Source: Calvatia gigantea (taxonomy: Eukaryota; Basidiomycota; Agaricomycetes; Agaricales; Lycoperdaceae). Taken from it: a stretch of DNA of 64,000 bases. The stretch lies in assembly GCA_025093985.1 (NCBI GenBank), contig JACAAK010000012.1, positions 806,001-870,000 of the forward strand. The letters run 5' to 3'. The notes beneath the pieces were generated by a model that worked only from the letters and a program-made list of their open reading frames with translations, had not been told where the DNA came from and did not search any database. Shown here in pieces: positions 11,620 through 23,200 of the stretch. The position numbers were made by a program, and so were the translations under genes. Position 1 is the first letter of the stretch; each line of letters opens with the position of its first letter.

Positions 11620-12934
11620 TGTGCCAGTGTGCTTGCTCAGTGTCATTAGATAAATACTCTCATCTGATCCGATTGAAATCAGAGGATGAACTCGCCAGTC
11701 AGCCGATGGTTTCTGTAGTAAGCTGATGAGGTCCAGGCCAATGCAACTTTGATCCAAATTCACCGTTCAGAAGGATGAAAGGGAAGGTGTTGGGGGTGAC
11801 GACCTGTGGTTGGACACAGTCGACAAGGGACTTGGTGAGGAGCTCCTTGTGGGTGTTTCCAAGCAAGGTCTTTTTGGTAGGACTGGGTGGGACAGAATTG
11901 GCAAAGACATCCTTGATCTCTTCGGCAGATAGTCTATAGGCATAAAGCTGTACCTGAGAGATTTTCTCATAGACATCTTGCACCCTCTTGATGTTTCGGA
12001 GTAGTTGGTCTGCAGTGGTGGTGGTGGGGGTGAATCCACCATGTATGGGGCATGGTTTATCCCCATCCAAGTTCCGAACTTGGGAATCATGTCCCAAGGT
12101 AGACTCATGGACTCGGGTTGGCTTGGGAGAAATGGATCCAAGTGGAGGGATTGGGTTACCAGGGGTGGTAAATGCATGGAGGGGGGAGGGACAAATAGGG
12201 TGCGAGAAGTTGATGGTTGCAGAAGGATTGCCTCCAATTGCTGGTCGAGGCATTGGAGGTTGTACTCCTCAAGTGGGCTTTGGCTTGTCAGGGAGGGTGA
12301 TTTCGGAGTCGGTGAGGTCTGGCCCAACATCAGGCAGGGCGACTGTGGGTAGGACTCCTGTAATAGAGTGTGACTGGCTTTGTTCTAGTCCATGGAGTCC
12401 AAGAGCTCCTGGTCCAGGGGCTGGTCCTCCTAGTTCCTCATAGGGGAGTTGTGGAGGGGAGTCCACTCATCGTCCATGTAGGGTTGGACTTCCAGGGGTG
12501 ATTCCAGAGTCAGGGAGTCCATTGGGGAAGGGCTCCATTCCTTTGGGGATAGACCCCATTCCTCTAGGATATCCTGGGCCCATGTAGGGCTATTGCGAAA
12601 AGATGGGCTCATGCCCATTGAATCTAAGGGAAGATGAGGGGATCCAGGAAGGGGGGATTCAAGTGTATTCTCCACATCCGTGGAACACCTCCAGGTGGTT
12701 GTTGGGGTGTTCGTCAGCCATGGCTTGGAGTTTGGTGAGGGTGAAGACTCTGGGAGGGACAAAGATGGAAGGGAGATTGAGTTGATGCCTTGGAACATTG
12801 TTAGTGGGATCACGAAAGAGGTTGGGTTGAGAAGGGTTTGGAATGGGTAATTTGGGGGAAGGGGATCATCTGGTGAGAATGGTTGTTTTCCCTTTTGTGA
12901 CTTTGCAGGCTTTAGCCTTGGTATTTCTGGGCAT
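11620..12934 (-). pseudogene. Family-A third ORF (ORF3), downstream of pol; no known domain; seven in-frame stops
   Basis: Starts with ATG at 12934, 170 nt after the pol stop and in a different frame. The frame runs 438 codons to the Copia insertion with no frameshift. TGA lies at 12866, 12659, 12467, 12266, 11699 and 11660 and TAG at 12590 (lowest coordinate given). The N-terminus is basic and Lys-rich, then a long Pro/Ser-rich part, then amphipathic helices (e.g. QLLRNIKRVQDVYEKISQVQ). There is no signal peptide or membrane segment, so it is not an envelope protein. Copies at 30122 and 52477 show the missing C-terminus, which carries Cys/His motifs. A nucleic-acid-binding or second Gag-like protein is my inference. 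Confidence 0.6.
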
Positions 12935-13104
12935 TCAAAATTTAGTATGCCACTGTAATGGAAATTATAAGGATCTGGTTTTACAGTTTGGTAGGTTGAA
13001 ACAGTTTTGTTTGGTCGAAAGTGGGGGTTGTCTGGGATTTTAGAGGCGGGTATTTTGGAGAGAAGGCTAGAATTCTTTGGTTAGAATGACTAGAGGAGTG
13101 AAGA

Positions 13105-16100
13105 TTATTGTTGGAATGGTTTGACTTTTATACGTCCTGGGGTTTTGAATTCCCAATTTCTGTCAAAGGGTTTCAATCGATGTTGCTTCCTGTATTCATT
13201 TAGAATTGTCAAGGCATGGGGAGCTAGTTCCTCCTCCGTTTCCCAAGAGTTCTCTTTGTGATTAAAGTTTTTCCACTTGACGTAGTATTGAGGTGATCCA
13301 TTCTTAATTCAGTAATTAAGGATTCCTTCAATTTCATATTCTTTGCTTCCTTCGATTAGTTCGGGAGAAGGTAATTCCGAATTTGGTCCATGAATGTCAT
13401 TTTCCAAATAAGGAGTAAGAAGGGTTGCATGGAACACGTTGTGGATCTTCCAGTTTTTAGGCAGATCTAGTCTGTAGTCCAAAGGGGAAATGACTTGTGT
13501 AATGGGGTATGGTCCAAGTCGTTTTGGTGATATCTTTTTTGACTTGAATGGAAGATGTAGGTTCCACGTTTCTAGCCATACTTGTTGGCCTAGCGTAAAA
13601 GGGGAGAAGTGAGAAGTAATTCTCCATTCCATTCATTCAGCAGCTAGTTTATGCACTGCGATTGCTTCTCTTCTTGCTTGATCGAGTGCTTTGATCTGTT
13701 CCTCTGTGGATTCTATTTTGGTTTCTTCCATAATAGTGGGTATGCCATGAGGTTTACTCCCATACATCAATTCAAATGGAGTTTGCTTTCTGTTGGAATG
13801 AGTTCTTGAATTATGTGCGAACTCAAGGGTAGGGATGTTATTGACCCAAGTGGTAGGGTTTTGAGTGCAGTATATTGATAGATAGGCTGCAATTTCTTGA
13901 TTAAATCGTTCCATTGCTCTGTTGGACTGTGGATGGAAGGTGGATGAGAATGACTGTTTAATGTTAAGTCTCTTGAAAAGTATTTTCATCAACTTTGCCA
14001 TGAATCTAGGGTCTCTGTCAGAGATGATTTTGTCTGGAAGACCGAATCTGGCATAGACCTTTTCTAAAAATAGGTCGGTGATGTCTTTGGCTGTGGCGTT
14101 TTTTGAAGTTAGGCATAGAATTATCCCTTTTGTAAGTCTGTGATCCACCACAGACAGAATAGCATCAAATCCACACGATTTTGGCAGATCTATTAATAAA
14201 TCCATTGATAACTGTGAGAATGGTCTTGTGGATTTAGCAGGTTCAATGGGTTGTAGTGGGGGATGTGTTGGATGTCTGTTAATTTTGAATTGTTGGCATT
14301 GTGCACATCCTTTCACATAATTTTTGATGAAGGTAGCGAGGCCTGGCCAATAGACTTCTTGTTTGGCTTGGCGGTATGTTTCTTGTTTGCCTGGATGTCT
14401 GGCAGATACGTGATCATGGTATCATTGTATGATTTTCTGTTTGAGTGGGAGATCATTCAGAATAACCACTTTCCCTTTGAACGTTAATAGGTGTCCAGTT
14501 GTGGTTGGGAATAGGTTATATTTAGAATCAATTGTTCTGGGTTCCTTCAATTGCAATTGTTTGAAGGCTTCGATTGATTTATCGTCGTATTGAGCAGAAG
14601 AGATGATCTCCTTCTGGAGAGAAGGGTCAATTAGATTGATGAATAGTTCATCAGAAAGAACTATTATTTGGTTGAGGAAGAGGTCTTCTGTTAGGACCAT
14701 CACATTTTCATTATCATTATCATCTATTTCATGATCTGGTCTTCTTGATAATGCATTGGCAGCTGGGATTTTAGTTCCGGTGACGTGTTCAATTTTGAAG
14801 TTAAATTGTGATAGGAATTGAAGCCAATGGGCTTGTCTTCTGGAAATATTCTGAGGTTTCCTCCAGAATGTTAGGTTTTGGTGGTCCGTCTGAATGAGTG
14901 TTTCATGTGGGGATCCTTCCAAGTAGTGTCTCCATTCTTCAAGTGCTCGAATTATCACTAGCAATTCTCGGTCATGAACTTCATAATTTCTTTCTGTGGG
15001 TGAGAAGGATTTTGAGAGGTAAGTGATAGGATGGCTATTGCTGTTTGTATCTTTTTGTGTAAGAATAGCTCTGGATGCATATTTTGAGGCATCAGTTTCA
15101 ATGCTGAAGGGTTTTATTTGATCTGGCATTTGTAATACTGGTCGTTTGGTGAATTCCAGTTTTAGTTTTGTGAAGGCATCCTGTGCAGTGGAATTCCATT
15201 CAAATTTCTTTATTTTTGATAAGAGGGTGTTAAGTGGCCAGGAGATGTCGGAATAATGGTGGATGAACTTCCAATAGAAGTTGCAAAATCCCATGAATTT
15301 GCGAACATCTCGAGTCATTTTAGAAACTGGCCATTCGTTAATTCCTTTGAGTTTGGTATTATCCATTTTGATATGATCAGGTGTAATGATCATTCTGAGG
15401 TATTTGAGTCAGGTTTTGTCAAATTCGCATTTTTCTAGTTTCAGGAAGAGGTCGTTGTCTTCCAGAATTTGTAGGGCTTCCAGAGTTAACACATCTAGTT
15501 CTTCCTGGGTTTTGGCGAAGAGTAGGATGTTGTCCATATAGATAATGATTTTTCCTTTATGAAGCATTTTCTCGAATATAGTATCCATTATCTTCTGAAA
15601 TGTGGCGGGGGAATTGCACATTCCAAAGAACATTACATTTGGTTCATAAAGTCCTAATGGTGTTTTGAAGGCCACTTTCCATTGGTCTCCTTCACGAATA
15701 TGGACATTGTTATATCCTAGTCGGACGTCCATTTTAGTGAACAGTTTTGTGCCTTTAAGTTTGTCCATGATCATGGTGATCATAGGGATAGGGTAGGCAT
15801 TTTTTACTGTATGCGAATTGAGGTATTGATAGTCTTGACATGGTCGTAGTTTGCCATCTTTCTTTCCAACGAAGAAGAAGGATGAGGCCATGGGTGACTC
15901 AGATTCTCGAATATATCCTTTCTTTAGATTGTCGTCGAGAAAGGCTTGCAATTCTTCAGTTTCCTTGGGGGATAATGGATAGGTTTTCCCCAGTTGTGGT
16001 TCAAATGAAGGTTTTAGATCGATTTTATGGTTGTATGGTCGATCTGGTGGAAATCGTTCTGCCTTTTTAGGGTCAAACAAATGTTTGAATCAGTGAAACT

Positions 16101-16965
16101 TCTTTGGAAGTTTATCGGTGTTGACCATGGCATATTTACTGCTTAATTGTGCAGAAGTGGTGATTTTTGCATTAATTTCGAGTTTGAGGGGAGTTAGGTT
16201 GAATCCTAATTCGTCTTCGATAGAGAAATTGTCCATATCAATGTTCTCAAGATATAGTTGTAGTTCTTCGATCGATAAATCATTGTTCTCTTCCATAATG
16301 GTTGCTTCGAACAGTTTCAGGGCAATTTGATCTACATTTTGTTAATCTTCCTGATCCATTTGTGCTATGGTGTCAAGGACTACCTCGTTGATAGTCATTG
16401 GTCCGTTTGCAGATTTTGCAATAAGGGGTAATATCTGGTTTTGATTTCTCCATTTGAAGGTTTTCTTTGACCAGTTTATGTCTGGGTTATGCATTTCCAA
16501 CCATGGATAACCTAGTATCAGGTCTTTTGATCCTAAGCCAGTGACATAGGCTTTGATCTCACATTCTTTTCCATCAATGACAGTGTTTAAGTTGATGAAT
16601 TCATTGATTGATCCACATTGATTGGGTGATCCATCAACATTAGAAACTTTGATCAGTTGATCAACCATATTTCATTTGAATTGGTATGTTTGTACGAATT
16701 TTTCAGAGATGAAGTTTCCTTGAGCTCCTGAGTTGATTAGGGCAGTAAGGGAGATGGTTCTTGGGAAGGGTTTTTGCTTTAGTTGAATTGGAAGGTAAAT
16801 CGAAGCTTTATTTTCCGAGGTAGGAAGTCGAATTTGATTTATGGCAGTTGAGACTCCTGAAGTCAGGATGGGTTCTTCAGGAGTTTTGTCTAAAAATCTG
16901 ACAGGGGTTTTATGGCTTGTTCGGTAAGATAGGAGTTCCTGAATGAAGCCTGTTCTTCATGAGGC
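13105..16965 (-). pseudogene. Family-A pol: protease, RT, RNase H, integrase, chromodomain-like end
   Basis: One frame, -1 relative to gag and overlapping it. Protease reads NSG instead of DSG (Asp codon at 16732-16734 changed to AAC). RT lies about 16080-15400; its catalytic motif reads YMDN, not YMDD (15529-15531). RNase H is 15390-14700. The integrase has the C-x2-C half of its zinc finger (GCAQCQQ near 14310) and a core at about 14250-13850 (SDRDPRF). The chromodomain-like end (WKNFNHKENSWE) is near 13260. Several TGA stops fit Arg codons (e.g. 13306, 13630, 15409, 16087). The protein cannot work: two catalytic Asp residues are lost and many stops are present. Confidence 0.85.
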
Positions 16966-19221
16966 AGTTCTTCTATCATCGCTTGAATTTCTAAAGCGGA
17001 AATTTTCTTCAGGGGAAACGAAGGTTTTGTTGGAGGCCATAGTTGTTGAATAGGCCTAGGTGGGAAATTTTGTGGTGGTGGTTAAGAAGGTCCATGATTG
17101 AACTGCCTTTGTGGCTGGTTCATGAATTTCTTCTTGGATTGGTAACTTTTTGAAAGGTTTTTGTCTGGGTTGGGACAATCCTTGATGAAGTGTTTGTCCA
17201 ATCCACATCCAATGCATAATTGATTTCTGTATCAGTTGTATTGTGTAGGTGTAAAAATAGCATTTAGTTGAATTTGCGATTCTGGATTCAGTTCAGGATC
17301 TTCGGCATAATATTCTTGTGAGTTGGAAGAGTCTTCTTCCTCTGAAGAATTGTCACTGTCATAGTTGAGGTTATCAACTTCCATTGCCCAAGGGTCTCAG
17401 GTTGATTGCCTTTGGGGTGGTAGGGGTTTTGCATAATTCCATCCATTCCTTCATTGAGGAATAAACCTATTCCTTTCTTTCTTGCTTTCTCCAAACATGG
17501 CTAAGGCTCGTTTTTCCACATTGTCTTGTCGGATAGCCTCGGCATACCATTCTGCGATGGTTCTTGGTTTTCCTGCCTCTCGGACGTAAATTGCTTTCGC
17601 AAGTTTCTGATTAAGCCCCTTTTTGTATTGGTTGATAAGTTCCTTATCACGTATAATGCCTGCTTCAGTAGCTAGGCATTGGAATTGCGTGTTGAATTCT
17701 GCTGCTTTTCTTGGCCCTTGATGTAGCTCCTTCCATTGATCAAGAGCATTCATTTCTTCATCTGCGGGTATGAAGTATTCTCTGATTCTTTCTTCAAAGT
17801 TTCTCCATGTATCATCTCTCCAGCCATTTGCTGCTGGAGTCCCATTTTCTTCGTGGGTTCTTTCGAACCAATATTGGGCTGCAAAGTTTCCTGATGCTCC
17901 ACCTGGTGGTATCATGGAGAGTACCAATCGAATTTGAACGTTTTCATCGGGGTATGCACTTGGGTTTAATCCAATGTAGTTCTTTACTGAAACCCACCAG
18001 ACGTTGAAGTCTTTTGGGTCTCCTCTAAATAGTTCAGGAAGTCGACCAATTTTCCATTGATAATTTGGGTTAGCTGCAATCATGGGAATTGGCACATATT
18101 GATGCCTAGGTACAGTGGGAGCTGCTGGAGCTGGTGCAGATTGTACTCCTGCCATTGGTAGTGGGAGTAGAGGTGGTAAGGTTTGGGGGGACCTTTGTAA
18201 AAGGGTATTGAAGATTTCTCCAGGTAGCGGATAGATGAGGGTATCTGGTGAATAGATTACTGGCTCTTCATCTTTGTTGGAGTAATTTGAGCTTGGTCCA
18301 GGGATAGTATCAAAGGTATTCCCATCGTGTGGTAATAATTGATTGGCTGGGTTGTATGATACTTGAGTTTCTGGATTGAAAAATGTTCCTGGGGGAATTC
18401 GTGGTCCTGGATTCCTGAGGATATGTCCTTCTCTTGGAGTAAAGATGAACGGGGGTGAGGGGAATTGAGCAGGTGGTTCACTAGGAGAATCGGGTGGTGT
18501 ATTGTCAAGTTCGGGTTCGGGTAAGAAACCATACTGATTTGGTTGTGGTGTCTCAGGTGGTATTTGATTTGACCCAAGTTCTTCAAGATGAGATGGTTCA
18601 GAGAAAGGGGACGGGGTAGAGGTATCTTCGAGATCGGATAGACTGGATTCTGTAAGAGCTGGGGGTAGGTGGGGTGCGACTGTTACTGCTTCTTGGAAAG
18701 TTACTTGTCTTGCTTGAGACTGAGTAACCGGGGGTATGTATGTTCTTGCGGGGTGTGTTCTTGTTGTGAACATTAGTCTATTTTCGTGTCAGCTCCACAC
18801 TTATCTGTATTCTCTCTTGTCGTGTACCTGTTTCAGTTATTCCTGCCTGTGCGATCCCTGAGTCCTGACTCATAACTACTATGCCATAGTCATCGAACGT
18901 TTCATATAGTTACCTCCATCCATTCAACTGGATGCTCCCTTCTGTATTTAAGCATACATACATACTCCTGTATTTGGTATGCTTAACCACCTAGTTTCTC
19001 TTCCCTTACTTGCCCTCAAGTCTTAGCCTAAGTTGCAACCTGAGGTTTACTCAGACTAAGGTCGTAACAGTTCTTTGTGGTTCTTGGTGCAGGGGTTGGT
19101 CTCTTGACCTTGCTGGTGTTTGTAGTGGAGCTGGGGTGTCTCCAGTTGTTGGTGTATAATACCTCCTTTGTCTTTCGGGTGGTGGTAGATCCTTCCCTTT
19201 TCCCTTGTCTTGGGGAGGCAT
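16890..19221 (-). pseudogene. Family-A Gag with CCHC knuckle, split by a solo LTR
   Basis: The ATG at 19221 opens a Pro-rich N-terminus (49 codons to 19075). After removal of the solo LTR and one target duplication, the frame continues exactly at 18761. The helical capsid-like part lies about 18050-17460, ending at a TGA (17451-17453). The zinc knuckle CIGCGLDKHFIKDC is at 17216-17175. The natural stop is TAG at 16890-16892. An apparent ATG at 18773 lies inside the inserted LTR and is an artefact. Further TGA stops occur near 17397 and 17233. Confidence 0.75.
18762..19069 (+). repeat. Solo LTR of family B inside family-A gag, 5-bp target duplication
   Basis: 308 bp, starts TGTTGTG and ends GTAACA. 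Similar over its length to the family-B LTRs at 29812 and 35822. The flanks are GTTCT at 18757-18761 and GTTCT at 19070-19074, a perfect 5-bp duplication. No internal sequence remains, so the element was lost by LTR-LTR recombination. Confidence 0.92.
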
Positions 19222-19614
19222 CTTGAACCACTTGTTCTAGGTGAATCATGCACGTCTGTAGTACGTGACTCTCCTTAGTATTAGGGTGCTAATAACTTGT
19301 TGATTGCAACAATATGCAATACCAAGAGATAGCTATTGTCCGTTGATTGCAGCAATCTGCAATGCCGTCTGATATCTTTAAAGTATAATGAAAACCACAA
19401 TAGGTTTGAGTTGAGCCCACAATAGGGCTATGAACAACTGTGCCCCAATAGGCAGTGCCACAATAGGCTAGTCCTAATAGACTAATGAGTTGAAGCCCCA
19501 ATAGGCTTATAAGAACAACCTAGCCCACAATCAGGCACAGATGTTCTAGGTAACCGTAGAGGTATCCCTAGTTACATAGCAGTAACTAGTACTGTAGATT
19601 GGAGTTTGAACTAA
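19222..19614 (-). repeat. Untranslated leader of family A with two sets of short repeats
   Basis: Between PBS and gag ATG. Set 1: about six copies of a GCC-(2-3 nt)-CAATAGGC unit (19395, 19416, 19442, 19457, 19495, and a diverged one at 19523, plus-strand starts). Set 2: a 22-23-bp direct repeat beginning GTTGATTGCA at about 19299 and 19342. On the sense (minus) strand set 1 reads GCCTATTGGGGC. No ORF is seen. Confidence 0.6.
19603..19612 (-). promoter_or_regulatory. Family-A self-priming primer-binding site
   Basis: On the minus strand AGTTCAAACT, two bases inside the LTR end. Its exact 10-nt complement, AGTTTGAACT, lies in the LTR at 19837-19828, about 31-35 nt downstream of a TATAA (19872-19868), i.e. 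where the transcript should start. This is the Tf1/sushi arrangement in which the mRNA 5' end folds back to prime. No tRNA match is evident. Confidence 0.65.
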
Positions 19615-20131
19615 TGTTACGTGCACACTTACCTTGTAGGTTGTCTTCACTAAAGGGCGTCTATACAGACTTACTCCCAATAGAGTTAACGCGGAGATCT
19701 ATATATAGAGGGGATCCACTCAGGGACTTGTCTCTATATATAGTCAGTCAAGAAGTAAGGTGAGTCACTTGTTAGACGAGGCCTTAGTTCAGGCAAGAGG
19801 ATTGTGGAAGATAAGAAGCTGGTAGCCAGTTCAAACTGTCTACTACAAGGAGCATCTAACTAGCTACTTATACTAGATAAGTCAGAAGAAAGATAATGGA
19901 CAAAGGATATGTGGATATGTTGAACATCCACCATATAGGAAGAGACTGAATCAAGTAAGGAAACACAAACACCATATCAGGTAGGGGGGGGGAGTGGTGG
20001 TGAATCCAGAGACCGAAAGAGGGAAGAGAGAAGGGTAAACTAATAGTACATACATGGATATTAAATAAAGAAGTGGACAAGAAAGGAAATAGGTCCGTAA
20101 AAGGATAATGCTAGAATAAAAAGTCATAACA
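19615..20131 (-). repeat. 5' LTR of the family-A element (about 517 bp)
   Basis: On the minus strand it starts TGTTATGACT and ends GTAACA. Related over its length to the plus-strand LTR at 54164-54671, including the TATA region and the self-priming complement. The outer border is where Copia LTR sequence begins (20132). Confidence 0.8.
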
Positions 20132-20169
20132 TATTATCTCACTCTAGATCCCTGCCACTTGTTACAACA
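20132..20169 (+). repeat. Remnant of the 5' LTR of the third Copia element
   Basis: The 38 bp ending TTACAACA match the last 38 bp of the 3' LTR (25082-25119) with a few differences, including the shared ATTATCTCACTCTAGATCCC. The upstream part is replaced by the family-A LTR. Confidence 0.85.
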
Positions 20170-20181
20170 GGTTATGGGCCC
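20170..20181 (+). promoter_or_regulatory. Primer-binding site, anticodon arm of initiator tRNA-Met
   Basis: GGTTATGGGCCC directly after the LTR end, the complement of the initiator tRNA-Met anticodon arm. Identical to the PBS of the minus-strand Copia element at 11348-11359, although the LTRs of the two families differ. Confidence 0.88.
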
Positions 20182-20282
20182 TGCCTGCCTATAAATATCA
20201 ATCAGACTCATTATCGCCACTCGTTCTCATTCATACTCACTCGTTCACACTCATTCCCACACTCATTCCTTAAGCCCCCAAA

Positions 20283-23200
20283 ATGTCTAATCCTGCTGGA
20301 TCTTCTCAGATCGGAGGATCAAACTGACTTTATGACATCCCATCACTTGAAAATGACGGTGCGAACTTCCAGACATGGAAATTTCACATATCCACTGTCC
20401 TCCAGCTGTGAGGACTCAAGGGAATTGTAGATGGCACTGAAAAATGCCCAGACCCTGTCTCGGGTACTGACAGTACTGCCGTCACTGCTGATCAAACTTG
20501 AATTGATGCCTGGAAATATTGTGACATGGAGGCCAAGGCTCAGCTTACCCTGACCTTAAAGGATAAGCCCTTAAATGGTGTTATACATGCTGTGTCTGCC
20601 TTTGATGTCTGGGACAAGCTTCATCATCGTTATGAAGGAAAGGGTCAGAACATGGTTGCATATCTCATTAAGGAGATTTTTCATGGAACACTGTCTGACG
20701 AAACTCCTATGGAACCTCAGCTCAATAACATATGTCACAAAGCTTTCATTCTCAAAACACTGGGCGAGCCACTGTCTAATTCTGTCGTCACTCATGCTAT
20801 GCTCAATGTACTTCCTGATTCCTATTCCATGCTTCACACAATTCTCAACTCTTCGTCTGCTGGCCCTGATGGGTCCAAACTCACCACTGACCTCATTATC
20901 ACTCAAGTCCTCACTGAGGAGAAGAGTCTCAAGCTCGGCACTTTGTAAGTTGCCTTCATAGCTCAGATGAAGTCAAAGGGCAAGTTTATCAACAAGTCTG
21001 GTGATGGTGACAAGAAGGATAAGAAGTGCAAGTACTGCAAGAAGAAAGGTCACTTCAAGCACGAATGCCACAAATTGAAGGCAGACCAAGCTGCAAAGGA
21101 AGGGAAGACTGGGGAGAAGAAGGATGGTGATATGTCAGCAAGGATGGTTGTGGTCAATGAAGACTCGAAAGAGAAGTCAATCTGACTCTTCATGGCCAAG
21201 GTACTTGCTACATGAAAGGAGATGTCATCAAAGTGGATTGTTGACTCTGGTGCCTCATCACACATGAGTTCTCGTTGCAATTGGTTCGTGACCTATCGGG
21301 AGCTCAAGGAGCCATGTCACGTTTGGTTGGGAGATGAGTGATTCATTCTTGCAACTGGGGTTGGATGTGTTCAGCTATTGATCTCGACAGGTAGTCATGA
21401 CACCGAGCACATCATCCCTGATGTTTACTATGTCCCCGAACTCAGTGGAAACCTTCTCTCAGTTTCAACACTCAGCCGATGTAGATACAAGCTTGAATTC
21501 ACTAAATCAGGATGTTAGTTTATCAAGGCTGGTCAGGTCACAGCGACAGCTCGTGAGGAGAACAGTCTCTACATCCTGAACGCATTGGCCAGAACCACTG
21601 AACACACTTATATCATCACATCTGACAATGTCAACACACTCCTGAACTCCATTGAAGTCACAGATCAAGCCTCCGAGGCCGATCTCCCTGATCATACTGC
21701 ACTCATTGCGACGACGACTGCCTCCACTGGTTCCATCACCACATGGCATTGTTGACTTGGCCATATCATGCCTCAATCTGTCAAGAAACTGTTTCAGCAG
21801 AAAATGGTGAAGGGAATGCATCTCAACAATGACAAAGACCACGATCCAATGATGTGCAAGGCCTGTCTCGAAGGAAAACAGACTCGAGCCACCATTCCAA
21901 AGGAGTCAACTGTCCAGAACCCTTCCATATTGCATCAGGTATTCTCAGATCTCATTGGACCTATTGAACCACGAGGACAAGGAGGGGAACATTATTTCAT
22001 GACATTCCTTGATGGACACTCACACCACCTCAAGGTCATATTGCTAAAATCAAAAGACGAAGCTGAGGAGCATCTCAAGTGGCTCATTGAATGTGCCGAA
22101 GTTGAGACAGGACAAAGGCTGAACCATTTTTGTACAGACAGAGGTGGGGAGTACACCTCAGTATCACTTAAGCAGTATTTTGCATCACAAGGGATTCACC
22201 ACGAGATTACCAACCTGGACACTCCCCAGGAGAATGGAGCAGCCGAATATGTGAATAGAACCATCCTTGACATGGCTTGGACTATGTTGAAGGAATCAGG
22301 ACTCCCAGAGTCATGCTGGTCACATGCCATCACATATGCACCCTACATCCTCAACTGAGTTCCCACTAGAGCCTTCGACAACAACGTCATACCCCACCAG
22401 GCCTATACTGGCAACAAACCCTCCATTGCTCACCTTCGAGTATTTGGTTGTGATGCTCATGCACTCATTCCGAAGTCTAAGAGAGCCAAGTTCGGCTCAA
22501 AGTCCCTGCACTGTGTACATCTTGGCTACTCTCAATACAAGAAGGCCTATATCCTCCTCCATTGTCCCTCAGGTTGGATTTTTGAATTGCAGGATGTTCG
22601 GTTTGATGAAGGGAGTGAGGTGGAACATTCTAGGGTGGTTATTGATGTAAATCCTGACGTTCCAGGTGCTCCAGATGATGAAAATGCGATTTTCCAGGTG
22701 AAAGGAGAAGAGGGGAAAGAAGGGCCAACTTCGGACGGCAATAACTTCAATTCTAGCGTGGCTATGAACACGAAACAAATTGCAGCGGATTCGGCAGCTT
22801 CAGGCGTCTCTAACGATAGCAAAATCGCCCCGAAATTACGAGCCGATGCCCCAGAAATTGCAAATCCTTCTCCCCCTACTCCAGATCGCTTAAATCGCTC
22901 CAACGCAAGAACAGCTGTCCACGTGGCCAAACTGACTTCAGATTTGGATTCGGCAGCCTCGAAAACGGGGGTACACACCTCCGCCACATCTGGAAACATT
23001 GAGAAACCAGCCAATTCATCAACTTCTACCTCTCCTTATCCAATTCCTGTGCCACCTCCCGAAGTCCGTCATTCTCTGTGAAACCGGCGCGCACCTGTAC
23101 GGGATGATGATTCAAGGTATCAATGAAGCTCCTACCAGCAAAATCCAGGCACTCCGAAGGGTACGACAGCTGTAGAGGAGGTTGAAGATGAGGACACTCC

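Larger units (their letters stand above)
11620..20131 (-). mobile_element. Family-A Ty3-type chromovirus, minus strand, 3' end missing, solo LTR inserted
   Basis: Order on the minus strand: 5' LTR (20131-19615), self-priming PBS (19612-19603), leader with short repeats, gag (19221-16890), pol in the -1 frame (about 16965-13105), then a third ORF (from 12934). The 3' end is replaced at 11620 by the Copia insertion. A 308-bp solo LTR of family B lies in gag. The 3' structure can be inferred from the related copy at 52477-54671, where ORF3 is followed directly by the LTR. The right end interrupts the 5' LTR of the Copia element at 20132. Confidence 0.85.

Noticed and set aside
11767..12813. Two long minus-strand ORFs in an alternative frame (11767-12330 and 12430-12813)
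   Set aside because: The frame from ATG 12934 gives helical, protein-like sequence, a start codon and only nonsense breaks. The alternative ORFs are shadows kept open by Pro/Ser-rich codons.
19395..19536. CAATAGG repeats as a CRISPR-like array
   Set aside because: Units are too short and unevenly spaced, and the context is a fungal retroelement leader.
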